Of a stretch of 64,000 nucleotides of DNA, positions 23,884 through 32,709 are shown one piece after another. The notes below the pieces were generated by a model. That model worked only from the letters and a program-made list of their open reading frames with translations. It was not told where the DNA came from and searched no databases. The stretch comes from Ruminococcus flavefaciens MA2007 (GTDB lineage Bacteria > Bacillota > Clostridia > Oscillospirales > Ruminococcaceae), in assembly GCF_000621845.1 (NCBI RefSeq), contig NZ_KK211354.1, positions 22,378-86,377 of the forward strand. The letters are read 5' to 3'. Positions within the stretch are counted from its first letter, which is position 1. The number at the start of each line of letters is the position of its first letter. Made by a program: the position numbers and the translations under genes.

Positions 23884-24348
23884 ATGCCAAAAAACAACAA
23901 AGACAAAGAGCTTGACAAAATGTACAAGGAGCTCCTTGAGGCTCGTGACAGCGCCCGTGCTGCAAACAAGAGCGAGGGAAACAGGCTTTTGTCGTTCTTT
24001 GTAGGACTTCTTCTGCTGGGCGGCGGACTTTTCATGATATTCCAGAATATCGAGGTCACAAGCTCGTGGGGCTACAGCGGCTCGTTTTTCAGGATAGGCG
24101 GCTTCGGACTTCCCAACGGACTGATAATGCTGCCGATAATCATTGGAATTGGTATGCTGTTCCTTATGGAAAAGAAGATATTCGGCTGGGTAGTGCTTTC
24201 TCTCGGGATCATAATCGTTCTGCTCAGCGTGATGATGACCACACATCTCCACTGGATACGCTCCAGCGCTTTTACATTTATAGTAATGTTCGGCATGACA
24301 GCGGCAGGCGGAGCAATGGTGCTCAAAGAGGTTTTCAGAAAAGACTGA
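23884..24348 (+). CDS. Four-helix membrane protein, unknown function
   Basis: A 154-residue protein with a charged N-terminus (about 1-35), then hydrophobic helices at about 36-53, 76-93, 97-115 and 127-145. A Ser/Gly-rich loop (TSSWGYSGSFF) follows the first helix. The start ATG is preceded by GGGGGG. I do not recognise the family. It is monocistronic with a strong consensus promoter. Confidence 0.75.
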   Translation: MPKNNKDKELDKMYKELLEARDSARAANKSEGNRLLSFFVGLLLLGGGLFMIFQNIEVTSSWGYSGSFFRIGGFGLPNGLIMLPIIIGIGMLFLMEKKIFGWVVLSLGIIIVLLSVMMTTHLHWIRSSAFTFIVMFGMTAAGGAMVLKEVFRKD

Positions 24349-24349
24349 G

Positions 24350-24384
24350 AAAAAGGCGTAAAGGTAAAACCTTTACGCCTTTTA
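24350..24384 (+). terminator. Rho-independent terminator
   Basis: AAAAGGCGTAAAGGT/ACCTTTACGCCTTTT, a 15-bp perfect stem with a 3-base loop, immediately after the stop. Confidence 0.85.
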
Positions 24385-24392
24385 GTTTCAAG

Positions 24393-24467
24393 TGTATGGG
24401 ACGATGCCTGCATCGCCACGTTAGTGATGTTTTATTGACGGGCTGATGTTGGCATCAGCCCCTACAA
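24393..24467. repeat. TGTAGGGG-bounded palindromic element (copy 1)
   Basis: About 75 bp, left end TGTATGGG, right end CCCCTACA, two internal imperfect hairpins (GATGCCTGCATC and CTGATGTTGGCATCAG). It matches the element at 58293-58368 along most of its length. Confidence 0.7.
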
Positions 24468-24479
24468 TTTTATTAATTA

Positions 24480-24503
24480 AGGGCGTGACTTTCGTCACGC
24501 CCT
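24480..24503 (-). terminator. Hairpin after flavodoxin-like gene
   Basis: AGGGCGTGAC/GTCACGCCCT with a 4-base loop, 5 bases past the stop; TTAATTAAT follows on the minus strand. Confidence 0.65.
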
Positions 24504-24508
24504 CGCTG

Positions 24509-25039
24509 TTAATGTGTGATATAGGCCGCTATCGGCTCGATGAACTTCTTATCGGTATAATCGCCGGACTTTGAAATGTGCTCTGCCATTGCGATATCAT
24601 CAGGAGTTTTCTCCTTTTTGCCGTTGAGCATTGCGGCAAAGGTCTTCATGAGCATTTTTGAACCGAGGGGCATTTTATCGTAATCCAGTCCGCCCTCGCA
24701 GTAGAATACCTTTACGTATTTTTTCTGCTCGTCGGTAAGTGACTTTTTGAGAAGACTGTCCACTCCCGAATATTTCGCAGGACTTGCTCCTACGCAGAAC
24801 ATAGCGAGCCTTTTGCTCTGCCATTTTTCTATCCTGCTGGTGAACCAGTCTGCCTTGTGTATCTTTTCAACAGCTACCCAGCCGCCGTAGATTATGGCGT
24901 CATAGCTGTCGAAATACTTATCGTCCTTTTTGCGGGCGTCCTTTATTGTCATTATCTCGGCGCCCAGCTTTTCTGCCAGCCATTCTGCGTATTTTTTAGT
25001 AAAGCCTGTCTGTGATGAATATACGATGATAGTTCTCAT
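24509..25039 (-). CDS. Flavodoxin-domain protein
   Basis: A 176-residue protein. The FMN phosphate loop SSQTGFTKKYAEWLA at the N-terminus and YGGWVA match the flavodoxin_5 group that includes HemG-like protoporphyrinogen oxidases. No haem genes lie nearby, so a general redox role is just as likely. It stands between metY and a repeat element. Confidence 0.8.
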   Translation of the reverse strand: MRTIIVYSSQTGFTKKYAEWLAEKLGAEIMTIKDARKKDDKYFDSYDAIIYGGWVAVEKIHKADWFTSRIEKWQSKRLAMFCVGASPAKYSGVDSLLKKSLTDEQKKYVKVFYCEGGLDYDKMPLGSKMLMKTFAAMLNGKKEKTPDDIAMAEHISKSGDYTDKKFIEPIAAYITH

Positions 25040-25114
25040 ATTAATTACCTCTTTTCATGGCAAGTTGAATGTATTTTAGGGATAATTGCAAAGAATAGTG
25101 CTGAGATTAAGTGC

Positions 25115-26383
25115 TTAGTCGAGAGCTGCAAATGCCTGTCTGAGGTCGTCGAGGATATCCTCAACGTTTTCAAGTCCAACTGAGAGTCTTACAAGACCGC
25201 CGTTTATGCCTGCTGCAACGAGCTGCTCGTCAGTGAGCTGACGGTGAGTAGCGCTTGCAGGGTGGAGCACGCAGGTACGGATATCAGCAACGTGGACCTC
25301 GTTTGAAGCAAGCTTGAGGGAATCCATGAACTTGACAGCTTCGTTTCTGCCGCCCTTGATAATAAAGGAGATAACGCCGCTTGTACCGTCAGGGAGGTAC
25401 TTCTTAGCCAGCTCGTGGTACTTATTGCTTGCGAGTCCGGGGTAGTTTACTGACTCAACGTGCTTGTTTGCTTCGAGGTATTCGGCTACCTTCATAGCGT
25501 TTATGCAGTATTCCTTCATACGGATATGGAGAGTCTCAAGACCGAGATTGAGGTAGAATGCAGACTGTGCCGAAGGATAGCAGCCGAAGTCTCTCATGAG
25601 CTGCATTCTTGCCTTGATGATGTATGCAGCCTTGCCGTAGGTCTTTGTATAGATAGTTCCGTGATAGCTCTCGTCAGGCTCTGTGAACTCAGGGAACTTG
25701 CCGTTTGTCCAGTCAAAGTTTCCCGAATCAACGATAACGCCGCCGCCCTGAACTGCATGACCGTCCATGTACTTTGTTGTGGAGTGGATAACGATATCAG
25801 CTCCGAACTCGATGGGTCTGCAAAGGATAGGTGTTGGGAAGGTGTTGTCGATGATGAGAGGAACGCCGTTTTCGTGAGCTATCTTGGCGAATTTCTCAAT
25901 ATCAAATACTGTGAGGGCAGGGTTTGCGAGAGTTTCGCCGAAAACTGCCTTTGTGTTGGGCTTGAATGCAGCTCTTATCTCAGATTCAGAAGCGTCTGCG
26001 TCAACGAAAATACATTCAATGCCAAGTTTTTTCAGTGTGTAAGCGAAAAGGTTTATAGTACCGCCGTAGATAGTAGCAGCTGAGATGAAGCTGTCGCCTG
26101 CCTTTAAGATGTTGAGCAGGGAGAGCAGTGAAGCTGCCTGACCGCTGGAGGTACACATTGCACCGATACCGCCCTCGAGAGCGGCTATCTTGTCCTCAAC
26201 AGCCATAACTGTTGGGTTCTCAAAGCGCGAATAGATAAGGCTTTTGGTGGGATCATCGAATACTGCCGCAACGTCGTCTGTTGAATCGTAAACGTATGTA
26301 GTACTCTGTACTATAGGTACGACTCTGGGCTCAGTATTCTTTGGGGTGTAGCCTGCGTGCAGGCATTTGGTTTCGATCTTCAT
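25115..26383 (-). CDS. metY: O-acetylhomoserine sulfhydrylase
   Basis: A 422-residue PLP enzyme of the Cys/Met metabolism family. Features are YSRFENPT, the cofactor-binding TSSGQAA and IIDNTF, and the PLP Lys204 in IHSTTKYMDGH. Its length of about 420-430 and the overall pattern fit MetY (sulfide plus O-acetylhomoserine to homocysteine) better than the shorter MetB/MetC enzymes. It lies 24 bases downstream of the HD-domain gene and may be cotranscribed. I see no SAM riboswitch upstream. Confidence 0.9.
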   Translation of the reverse strand: MKIETKCLHAGYTPKNTEPRVVPIVQSTTYVYDSTDDVAAVFDDPTKSLIYSRFENPTVMAVEDKIAALEGGIGAMCTSSGQAASLLSLLNILKAGDSFISAATIYGGTINLFAYTLKKLGIECIFVDADASESEIRAAFKPNTKAVFGETLANPALTVFDIEKFAKIAHENGVPLIIDNTFPTPILCRPIEFGADIVIHSTTKYMDGHAVQGGGVIVDSGNFDWTNGKFPEFTEPDESYHGTIYTKTYGKAAYIIKARMQLMRDFGCYPSAQSAFYLNLGLETLHIRMKEYCINAMKVAEYLEANKHVESVNYPGLASNKYHELAKKYLPDGTSGVISFIIKGGRNEAVKFMDSLKLASNEVHVADIRTCVLHPASATHRQLTDEQLVAAGINGGLVRLSVGLENVEDILDDLRQAFAALD

Positions 26384-26407
26384 TGTAGGATACCTCCATT
26401 ATATATA

Positions 26408-26914
26408 TTACTGTGGTTTCCTGTGAACTATGCGCTGGACTTTTGGTACGCAGAATTCGAGGACGGCACAGTATTTGTCAATGATTGTTATGATATATGT
26501 TTCCTTGTATTTAGGCATTGGTCTGGTCACGGGCCACATATGCTTCTCTATCATATCACGTTCAAGCTTGGATATTTTTGTTATCTCTGCGGCGTTGGCG
26601 CAGGCGAGCATGGCGTGGTTCTCGCTGTGTGAAGCCTGACCTTTCGTCTTCTCCGAGTTGTACTGCTTTCTGTCATAATAGAAAAGGTCATGGAGAAGTC
26701 CTGCTCTTGCGGCTGAACGGGCGTTCAGATTGAATTTTCTGCATACCATGTAGGAATAGTACGAGACATTCACGCAGTGCTGGAAGCGAGTCGTTGATAT
26801 ATGGTGGGTGATAGACCTGAGCTCCTGTACCTGCTGACAGCCGATTATATCCTTTACGCAGTCGTAATAGCTGTTGGCGGTGAGCTCTTTTCGGGAACAT
26901 ATGGCTCTGAGCAT
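26408..26914 (-). CDS. HD-domain phosphohydrolase-like protein
   Basis: A 168-residue protein with HD-type metal ligands His46 (FQHCVNV), His75-Asp76 (LLHDLFYYD) and downstream SHSENHA. HD proteins hydrolyse phosphoesters, often nucleotides; the substrate is unknown. The spacing suggests readthrough into metY. Confidence 0.8.
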   Translation of the reverse strand: MLRAICSRKELTANSYYDCVKDIIGCQQVQELRSITHHISTTRFQHCVNVSYYSYMVCRKFNLNARSAARAGLLHDLFYYDRKQYNSEKTKGQASHSENHAMLACANAAEITKISKLERDMIEKHMWPVTRPMPKYKETYIITIIDKYCAVLEFCVPKVQRIVHRKPQ

Positions 26915-26972
26915 ATCGTTTCCCTCCTTGCTGTCTTTCTCTCTTTACATCGGAAAAATATCCAATATAGAT

Positions 26973-27001
26973 ATTATACAATAAAACGCATAAAAAATCA
27001 A
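26973..27001 (-). promoter_or_regulatory. Sigma-A promoter of HD gene (and metY)
   Basis: TTGATT (27001-26996), 17-bp spacer, TATAAT (26978-26973) on the minus strand. Confidence 0.65.
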
Positions 27002-27202
27002 TATAAAAACAGCAAAATATAAAAAAATAAATCCTGCTTGCCGAAGCCTGTCGAAGCCTATGTAAACCATATCTTACAAAAAATACAGAGCGGAACTGTA
27101 GGCTTATACAAAAATATTGTAAGAAATCAATAAAAAAAGGTGAGCGTTTTGTGCAGTAGGGACAAAAACAAGAAAAAAATAAATTTCACCGCTTTAAGGT
27201 AT

Positions 27203-27231
27203 TGCAAAATGCGGTTCAGAGTGCTATAATT
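27203..27231 (+). promoter_or_regulatory. Sigma-A promoter of glutamate dehydrogenase gene
   Basis: TTGCAA (27203-27208), 17-bp spacer, TGC-TATAAT (27226-27231). The 200 bases before it are AT-rich, with a nested inverted repeat (AAGCCTA ... TAGGCTT, CTTACAA ... TTGTAAG between 27052 and 27124) of unknown meaning. Confidence 0.7.
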
Positions 27232-27263
27232 ATTCGTGAACTGCGTTAGTCGCAGAATTTTGA

Positions 27264-28649
<1,386 letters not shown>

Positions 28650-28688
28650 TTAAAGTCTGCACAGTTCAAGCAGTAAAGTAAACTTATT

Positions 28689-28723
28689 ATCTCCCGTTGT
28701 GTCACGCGACGGGAGATTTTTTA
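28689..28723 (+). terminator. Terminator of gdhA
   Basis: ATCTCCCGT/ACGGGAGAT stem with an 11-base loop, followed by TTTTTT. Confidence 0.85.
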
Positions 28724-28808
28724 TCTAATAATATGCACAAATCAGGTGACGGCAAATTGTTGAAAACATAGAAATATCAGTTTTAGACAATAGTTATTGC
28801 TTGAATGC

Positions 28809-28836
28809 TTGAAATATGTGCAAAATGTGATATAAT
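28809..28836 (+). promoter_or_regulatory. Sigma-A promoter of cytidylate-kinase-like gene
   Basis: TTGAAA (28809-28814), 16-bp spacer, TGA-TATAAT (28831-28836). Confidence 0.65.
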
Positions 28837-28896
28837 ACTATTGTGCTTATTTTATCAAAGTTTCAATAATATTTTATCTATTTGGAGGTAACACCG

Positions 28897-29520
28897 ATGA
28901 AAAAACCTATCATTACAATAGAACGACAGTACGGAAGCGGCGGAAGCGTCATCGGTAATCTTGTAGCTGAAAAGCTTGGTATCAACTGCTACAATCGTCA
29001 GATACTGAAAATGACAGCTGAAAGATGCGGTATTGCTGTTAAAAATCTCGAAAATGCTGAGGAAAATGTTCCCACAAGCTTCCTCTATTCGCTGCTTCTT
29101 TCGGCAAATCCCGCAAGGACTATGGAGGAAAACCTTCCTCTTTCAGATAAAGTCTTTATTATGGAGAGCCGTATCATAAACGAGATAGCGGAGCAGGAAA
29201 GCAGCTTCGTGCTGGTAGGCAGATGCGGAAATTATATCCTTGAGGATAAGGGCTGCTTCAGCGTTTATATCTACGCCGACACTGAGGCGCGCATAAAACG
29301 TGCCATACAGGATTACGGCGTTGAGGAGAAAAAAGCGGAGTCGGTGATGAAAAAGGCTGACAAGCGCCGCGAGACCTTCTACAATGTCAATACAGGCAAA
29401 ACATGGCAGGACAAGGACCAGTATTCACTTTGCCTCAACAGCGCTCAGCTGGGGGACGAACTCTGCGCAGAGATAATCGTAAAGGCTTATGAGGAATACA
29501 ACAAGCGATTTGCTGACTAA
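28897..29520 (+). CDS. Cytidylate kinase-like family protein
   Basis: A 207-residue protein. The P-loop-like ERQYGSGGSVIG and the later GRCGNYIL match the group annotated as cytidylate kinase-like (PF13189), which is distinct from true Cmk. The C-terminal lid region has ADKRRETFYNVNTGKTW. NMP phosphorylation is plausible but unproved for the group. The start at 28897 is 9 bases after GGAGGT; the frame continues upstream only through that site. Confidence 0.82.
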   Translation: MKKPIITIERQYGSGGSVIGNLVAEKLGINCYNRQILKMTAERCGIAVKNLENAEENVPTSFLYSLLLSANPARTMEENLPLSDKVFIMESRIINEIAEQESSFVLVGRCGNYILEDKGCFSVYIYADTEARIKRAIQDYGVEEKKAESVMKKADKRRETFYNVNTGKTWQDKDQYSLCLNSAQLGDELCAEIIVKAYEEYNKRFAD

Positions 29521-29529
29521 ATAAAGAAT

Positions 29530-29573
29530 AAACAGCTCCTTTTGCGGTACAATAGCTGCAAAGGAGCTGTTTT
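29530..29573 (+). terminator. Terminator-like hairpin that contains the next gene's ribosome site
   Basis: AAACAGCTCCTTT-t-GC pairs with GCAAAGGAGCTGTTT, ending in a T-run directly before ATG 29575. The SD AAAGGAG of the DUF421 gene is in the right arm, so the structure can end the upstream transcript or mask translation of the next gene. Confidence 0.7.
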
Positions 29574-29574
29574 T

Positions 29575-30282
29575 ATGTGCGTTATACTGATTCGTTCGGT
29601 TATCCTGTACGTACTTGTCATATTCGCCGTGAGACTTATGGGTAAGCGGCAGCTTGGGGAGCTCCAGCCCTCGGAGCTGGTCATCACTATCCTTGTTTCC
29701 AATATCGCAACACTGCCTATCGAGGACGTGAATATCCCCATAATCGTCGGAGTTACGCCTATTTTGTCGCTGGTGTGCTTTGAGGTCATGGTGTCGTGGA
29801 TTAATCTCAGACTGCCTGAGCTTCGGCGACTTATCTCGGGAAGTCCTAAGATAATCATCAGGAATGGCTGTATTGAGCGCGATATCATGCGGGAGCTGCG
29901 CTTTTCCGTAGATGACCTGCTCATGGCGCTGAGAAGCAAGGATATCTTCGATATAGGCGAGGTCCAGTACGCTATCGTGGAGACTACAGGCAGCGTTTCC
30001 GTTATGAAGAAGCAGCCGCTGGATACTCCCACGAGAAAGGATATGAAGATAGCCGCGGAGTGCTCCGAGCCGCCTGTGCTGATAATTGCCGACGGGAAGT
30101 TCATACCGCAGGCTATGGAGTCCGTGAAGCTGAGCAAAGCTGCGGTGGAAATGCTGCTTTCCGCAAATAAAATGGTTGTAAATGACGTTTTTATCATGAC
30201 TGCCGACAGCTCGGGGAGCTGCTTTATTGCGGATAAGCAGGGGACTCCGCCGATGATAGTGACCTTGGGGGAGAAAAAATGA
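29575..30282 (+). CDS. DUF421 (YetF-like) membrane protein
   Basis: A 235-residue protein: three N-terminal membrane helices (about 1-80, including VRLMGKRQLGELQPSELVITIL, the family signature) and a cytoplasmic C-terminal domain (IIRNGCIERDIMRELRFSVDDLLMALRSKDIFDIGEVQYAIVE pattern). The start is placed at ATG 29575, with AAAGGAG 9 bases upstream. It overlaps the DUF4363 gene by 4 bases; the pair is common in spore-forming Clostridia, but its role is not known. Confidence 0.88.
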   Translation: MCVILIRSVILYVLVIFAVRLMGKRQLGELQPSELVITILVSNIATLPIEDVNIPIIVGVTPILSLVCFEVMVSWINLRLPELRRLISGSPKIIIRNGCIERDIMRELRFSVDDLLMALRSKDIFDIGEVQYAIVETTGSVSVMKKQPLDTPTRKDMKIAAECSEPPVLIIADGKFIPQAMESVKLSKAAVEMLLSANKMVVNDVFIMTADSSGSCFIADKQGTPPMIVTLGEKK

Positions 30283-30656
30283 CAAGAGTTAAAATAAGCG
30301 GAGCGATCCTGCTGCTTCTCATCGGAGTCAGCATATTTTCGAGCTTGTGGGTGAACCGCCGCTGTGACGCCATGCTGTCACAGATAGACGTTATATGCGG
30401 ACTTGAAGAAAACGGCGATATATCGGGAGCTGCTGAAAAAGCTCGGGAAATCAACGACGAGTGGGAGCATTTCCGTGAATGGGCTTCGGTACTGCTGAAA
30501 TATGACAAGCTTGTGGAGATAGACCGACTGTGCTCGCGGATAGTTCACCTTGCCGAAAATGAAGAGGACGAGATGACGGCGGAGCTTGCAGAGCTCCGCG
30601 ATATGCTTGAAATGCTGAAAAGCGGCGAAACGCCGCTCTGGAATAGTGTTTTTTAG
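30279..30656 (+). CDS. DUF4363 family protein
   Basis: A 125-residue protein: one N-terminal membrane helix (about 6-24), then an all-helical extracytoplasmic domain (WEHFREWASVLLKYDKLVEIDRL). It overlaps DUF421 by ATGA, so it is translationally coupled and probably a partner of it. Confidence 0.82.
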   Translation: MTRVKISGAILLLLIGVSIFSSLWVNRRCDAMLSQIDVICGLEENGDISGAAEKAREINDEWEHFREWASVLLKYDKLVEIDRLCSRIVHLAENEEDEMTAELAELRDMLEMLKSGETPLWNSVF

Positions 30657-30766
30657 TTGAGAATTGAGAGTTCAGAGTTGAGAGTTTAAGGTATCGCTGC
30701 GGCGATGTTATAAAAAGGAGAGCTGAGCGTATAAAAACTCTCAACTCTCCACTTTCAACTCTAAAC
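30655..30766. repeat. Inverted repeat between convergent genes
   Basis: AGAGTTGAGAGTTT (30674-30687) and AAACTCTCAACTCT (30735-30748) form a perfect 14-bp stem, with further weaker matches outside it. It resembles a small non-coding repeat element, and may end transcription of either neighbour. Confidence 0.65.
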
Positions 30767-31885
30767 TTACTTTTCCAGTGTTCCGTGTGAAAGAGACTTC
30801 AGATAAGCATTGATGAAGCCGTCGATATCACCGTCCATAACTGCCTGAATATTGCCGTTTTCAAAGCCTGTGCGGTGATCCTTTGCAAGGGTGTAGGGCA
30901 TGAATACATATGAACGTATCTGTGAGCCCCATGCTATCTGGTTCTGAACTCCCTTGATATCCTCGATCTTTTCAAGGTGCTCACGCTCCTTTATCTCGAT
31001 GAGCTTTGAACGGAGCATCTTCATAGCGTAGTCCTTGTTCTGGTACTGGCTTCGCTGAGTCTGACAGGAAACAACGATACCTGTGGGCTTATGGATAAGA
31101 CGTACAGCGGAGCTGGTCTTGTTTACCTTCTGACCGCCTGCACCGCTGGAACGGTAAACCTCCATTTCGATGTCCTCGGGACGGATATCAACTTCGATAG
31201 AATCGTCGATCTCGGGCATAACTTCGAGAGCCGCAAAAGATGTGTGACGTCTCCCCGAAGCGTCAAATGGCGATATACGCACAAGTCTGTGAACGCCCGA
31301 CTCGGACTTCATATAGCCGTAAGCATTTTCACCCTCAATAAGGATAGAAGCGGACTTCATACCTGCTTCGTCGCCGTCGAGGTAGTCGAGAAGTTCCACC
31401 TTGAAATCGTGGCGCTCAGCCCAGCGGTTGTACATACGGTAGAGCATTTCTGCCCAGTCCTGAGCCTCTGTTCCGCCTGCGCCTGCATGGAATGTGAGGA
31501 TAGCGTTGGAGTTGTCATACTCGCCTGTGAGGAGAGTAGCCAGCTTTTCGTCCTCCAGCTTGGTTTTGAAGGCGTCGGACTCCTTCTTTATCTCGTCAAT
31601 GTCGCTCTCGTCGTCAGCTTCGATAGAAAGCTCAATAAGAGTGATGATATCCTCGAGATTTTCGTTGAGCTTATTGTACTTTTCTATCTTCTTTTCAAGA
31701 GTTTTTTGCTCTTTCAGCACTTTCTGGGAGTTTTCGAGGTCGTCCCAGAAGCCCTCCTTTGCAGTTTCCTCGCCAAGCTCCGCAACGCGCTTCTTGGCGG
31801 CTTCTATATTCAGAACGTCGGCAAGCTCCGCCATTTCCTTGCGGTAGCCCGTCATTTCGACTCTGAGTTCGTCAAGTATTATCAT
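30767..31885 (-). CDS. prfB: Peptide chain release factor 2
   Basis: A 372-residue class I release factor with the UGA-recognition tripeptide SPF (ISPFDASGRRH) and the catalytic GGQ (SSGAGGQKVNK). It ends translation at UGA and UAA. The start is ATG 31885; upstream in-frame codons lack a ribosome site. The region where many bacteria have the programmed +1 frameshift with in-frame TGA (ADVLNIEAAKKR here) is continuous, so that autoregulation is absent. Confidence 0.95.
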   Translation of the reverse strand: MIILDELRVEMTGYRKEMAELADVLNIEAAKKRVAELGEETAKEGFWDDLENSQKVLKEQKTLEKKIEKYNKLNENLEDIITLIELSIEADDESDIDEIKKESDAFKTKLEDEKLATLLTGEYDNSNAILTFHAGAGGTEAQDWAEMLYRMYNRWAERHDFKVELLDYLDGDEAGMKSASILIEGENAYGYMKSESGVHRLVRISPFDASGRRHTSFAALEVMPEIDDSIEVDIRPEDIEMEVYRSSGAGGQKVNKTSSAVRLIHKPTGIVVSCQTQRSQYQNKDYAMKMLRSKLIEIKEREHLEKIEDIKGVQNQIAWGSQIRSYVFMPYTLAKDHRTGFENGNIQAVMDGDIDGFINAYLKSLSHGTLEK

Positions 31886-31974
31886 AGTTTCAAATCCTTT
31901 CAAACATAGATACATATATTATATCACAGTTTTTGGCGGACTGCAAGGGGGAAAAGAGAAAATTTGCGTTTTTT

Positions 31975-32240
31975 TGTAGGGAACGTCGCTGAATTGAGAA
32001 TGGAGAATGTAGGGGCTGCCTTTGGCGGTCCGCGCCTGACAAAACGACTTCAAATGACCGAATGTAGGGGCTGGCGTCCCCGACAGCCCGTCAGTTTCAT
32101 TGCAATTGTGGGACACCGAGGACGTCGTCCCCTACAATATGTTATTTATATTTGTTGCGTAAAATGCGGACTGCCAAAGGCAGCCCCTACAAAATCTTAG
32201 TTCTTAGCTCTTAGTTCTAACAGCTAAAGTCTAACGGCTA
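31975..32240. repeat. Cluster of palindromic repeats and TTAG heptads
   Basis: This gene-free stretch holds an arm GTAGGGGCTGCCTTTGGCGGTCCGCGCC (32008-32036), a complete TGTAGGGG...CCCCTACA element of 74 bp (32063-32136), an inverted copy of the first arm (32166-32191), then heptads CTTAGTT, CTTAGCT, CTTAGTT followed by CTAACAG, CTAAAGT, CTAACGG (about 32198-32240). Confidence 0.75.
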
Positions 32241-32248
32241 AATCGGTC

Positions 32249-32277
32249 TTGACAAACGCAATATAATCGTGTATAAT
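32249..32277 (+). promoter_or_regulatory. Sigma-A promoter of T-box/valS
   Basis: TTGACA (32249-32254), 17-bp spacer, TATAAT (32272-32277), both perfect. Confidence 0.85.
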
Positions 32278-32283
32278 AGAAAA

Positions 32284-32546
32284 GTATTCAAAGGCGATGA
32301 TGAAGAGGAGTACGTGAGATACCCGATTTTCAGAGAGCTGCCGCGCGGTGAAAGGCAGTATGAGGGGCTTGCGGAAGTAGCTTCGGAGCTTCGCATGCCA
32401 ACGGCTTTGCTCAGTAGTATGCGGCGTGATCCTCACGTTACAGGGGAAGAAGCTGAGCGGCTTCGCAGAGAGCGGGAGATATTCCCGAATTCAGGTGGTA
32501 ACACGGACTTAGTTCGCCCTGAACCTTAACGGTTCAGGGCGATTTT
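32284..32546 (+). promoter_or_regulatory. T-box leader, valine
   Basis: Stem I has a GATGA-type kink turn and loop E (GGAGTACG), the AGAGAG bulge and an apical CTGCC/GGCAG helix with GGTGAAA. The likely specifier is GTA (32377-32379) in GGAAGTAGC, a valine codon. The T-box AGGTGGTAACACGG is at 32493-32506, and the terminator CGCCCTGAACC/GGTTCAGGGCG plus ATTTT ends at 32546. Uncharged tRNA-Val should stabilise the antiterminator and allow valS transcription. Confidence 0.9.
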
Positions 32547-32683
32547 AATTCATAATGCATAATTATTAATGCATAATTTAAGAGGTCAGCTTCGTTGACG
32601 GATTTAAATTATACTGCCGTGAAACGTTTCAAATATATCGCCGTTAGGCGATACCGCTAATTATGAATTATGCATTATGAATT
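32547..32683. repeat. AT-rich element with 18-bp terminal inverted repeats
   Basis: AATTCATAATGCATAATT (32547-32564) and its exact inverse AATTATGCATTATGAATT (32666-32683) bound 137 bp with a further internal inverted repeat. It begins at the base after the T-box terminator T-run and ends 26 bases before valS. Confidence 0.8.
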
Positions 32684-32709
32684 ATGAATTGATCGAAAGG
32701 AAGATTTGA

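Noticed and set aside
29425..30285. 286-codon minus-strand frame opposite DUF421
   Set aside because: It has low-complexity residue use and is a shadow of DUF421, which has the family signature.
31975..32200. CRISPR array
   Set aside because: Repeats are of different types, inverted, and not regularly spaced; no cas genes are present.
32269..32529. 86-codon open frame upstream of valS
   Set aside because: It lies wholly inside the T-box leader; the T-box, specifier stem and terminator explain the sequence, and there is no ribosome site.
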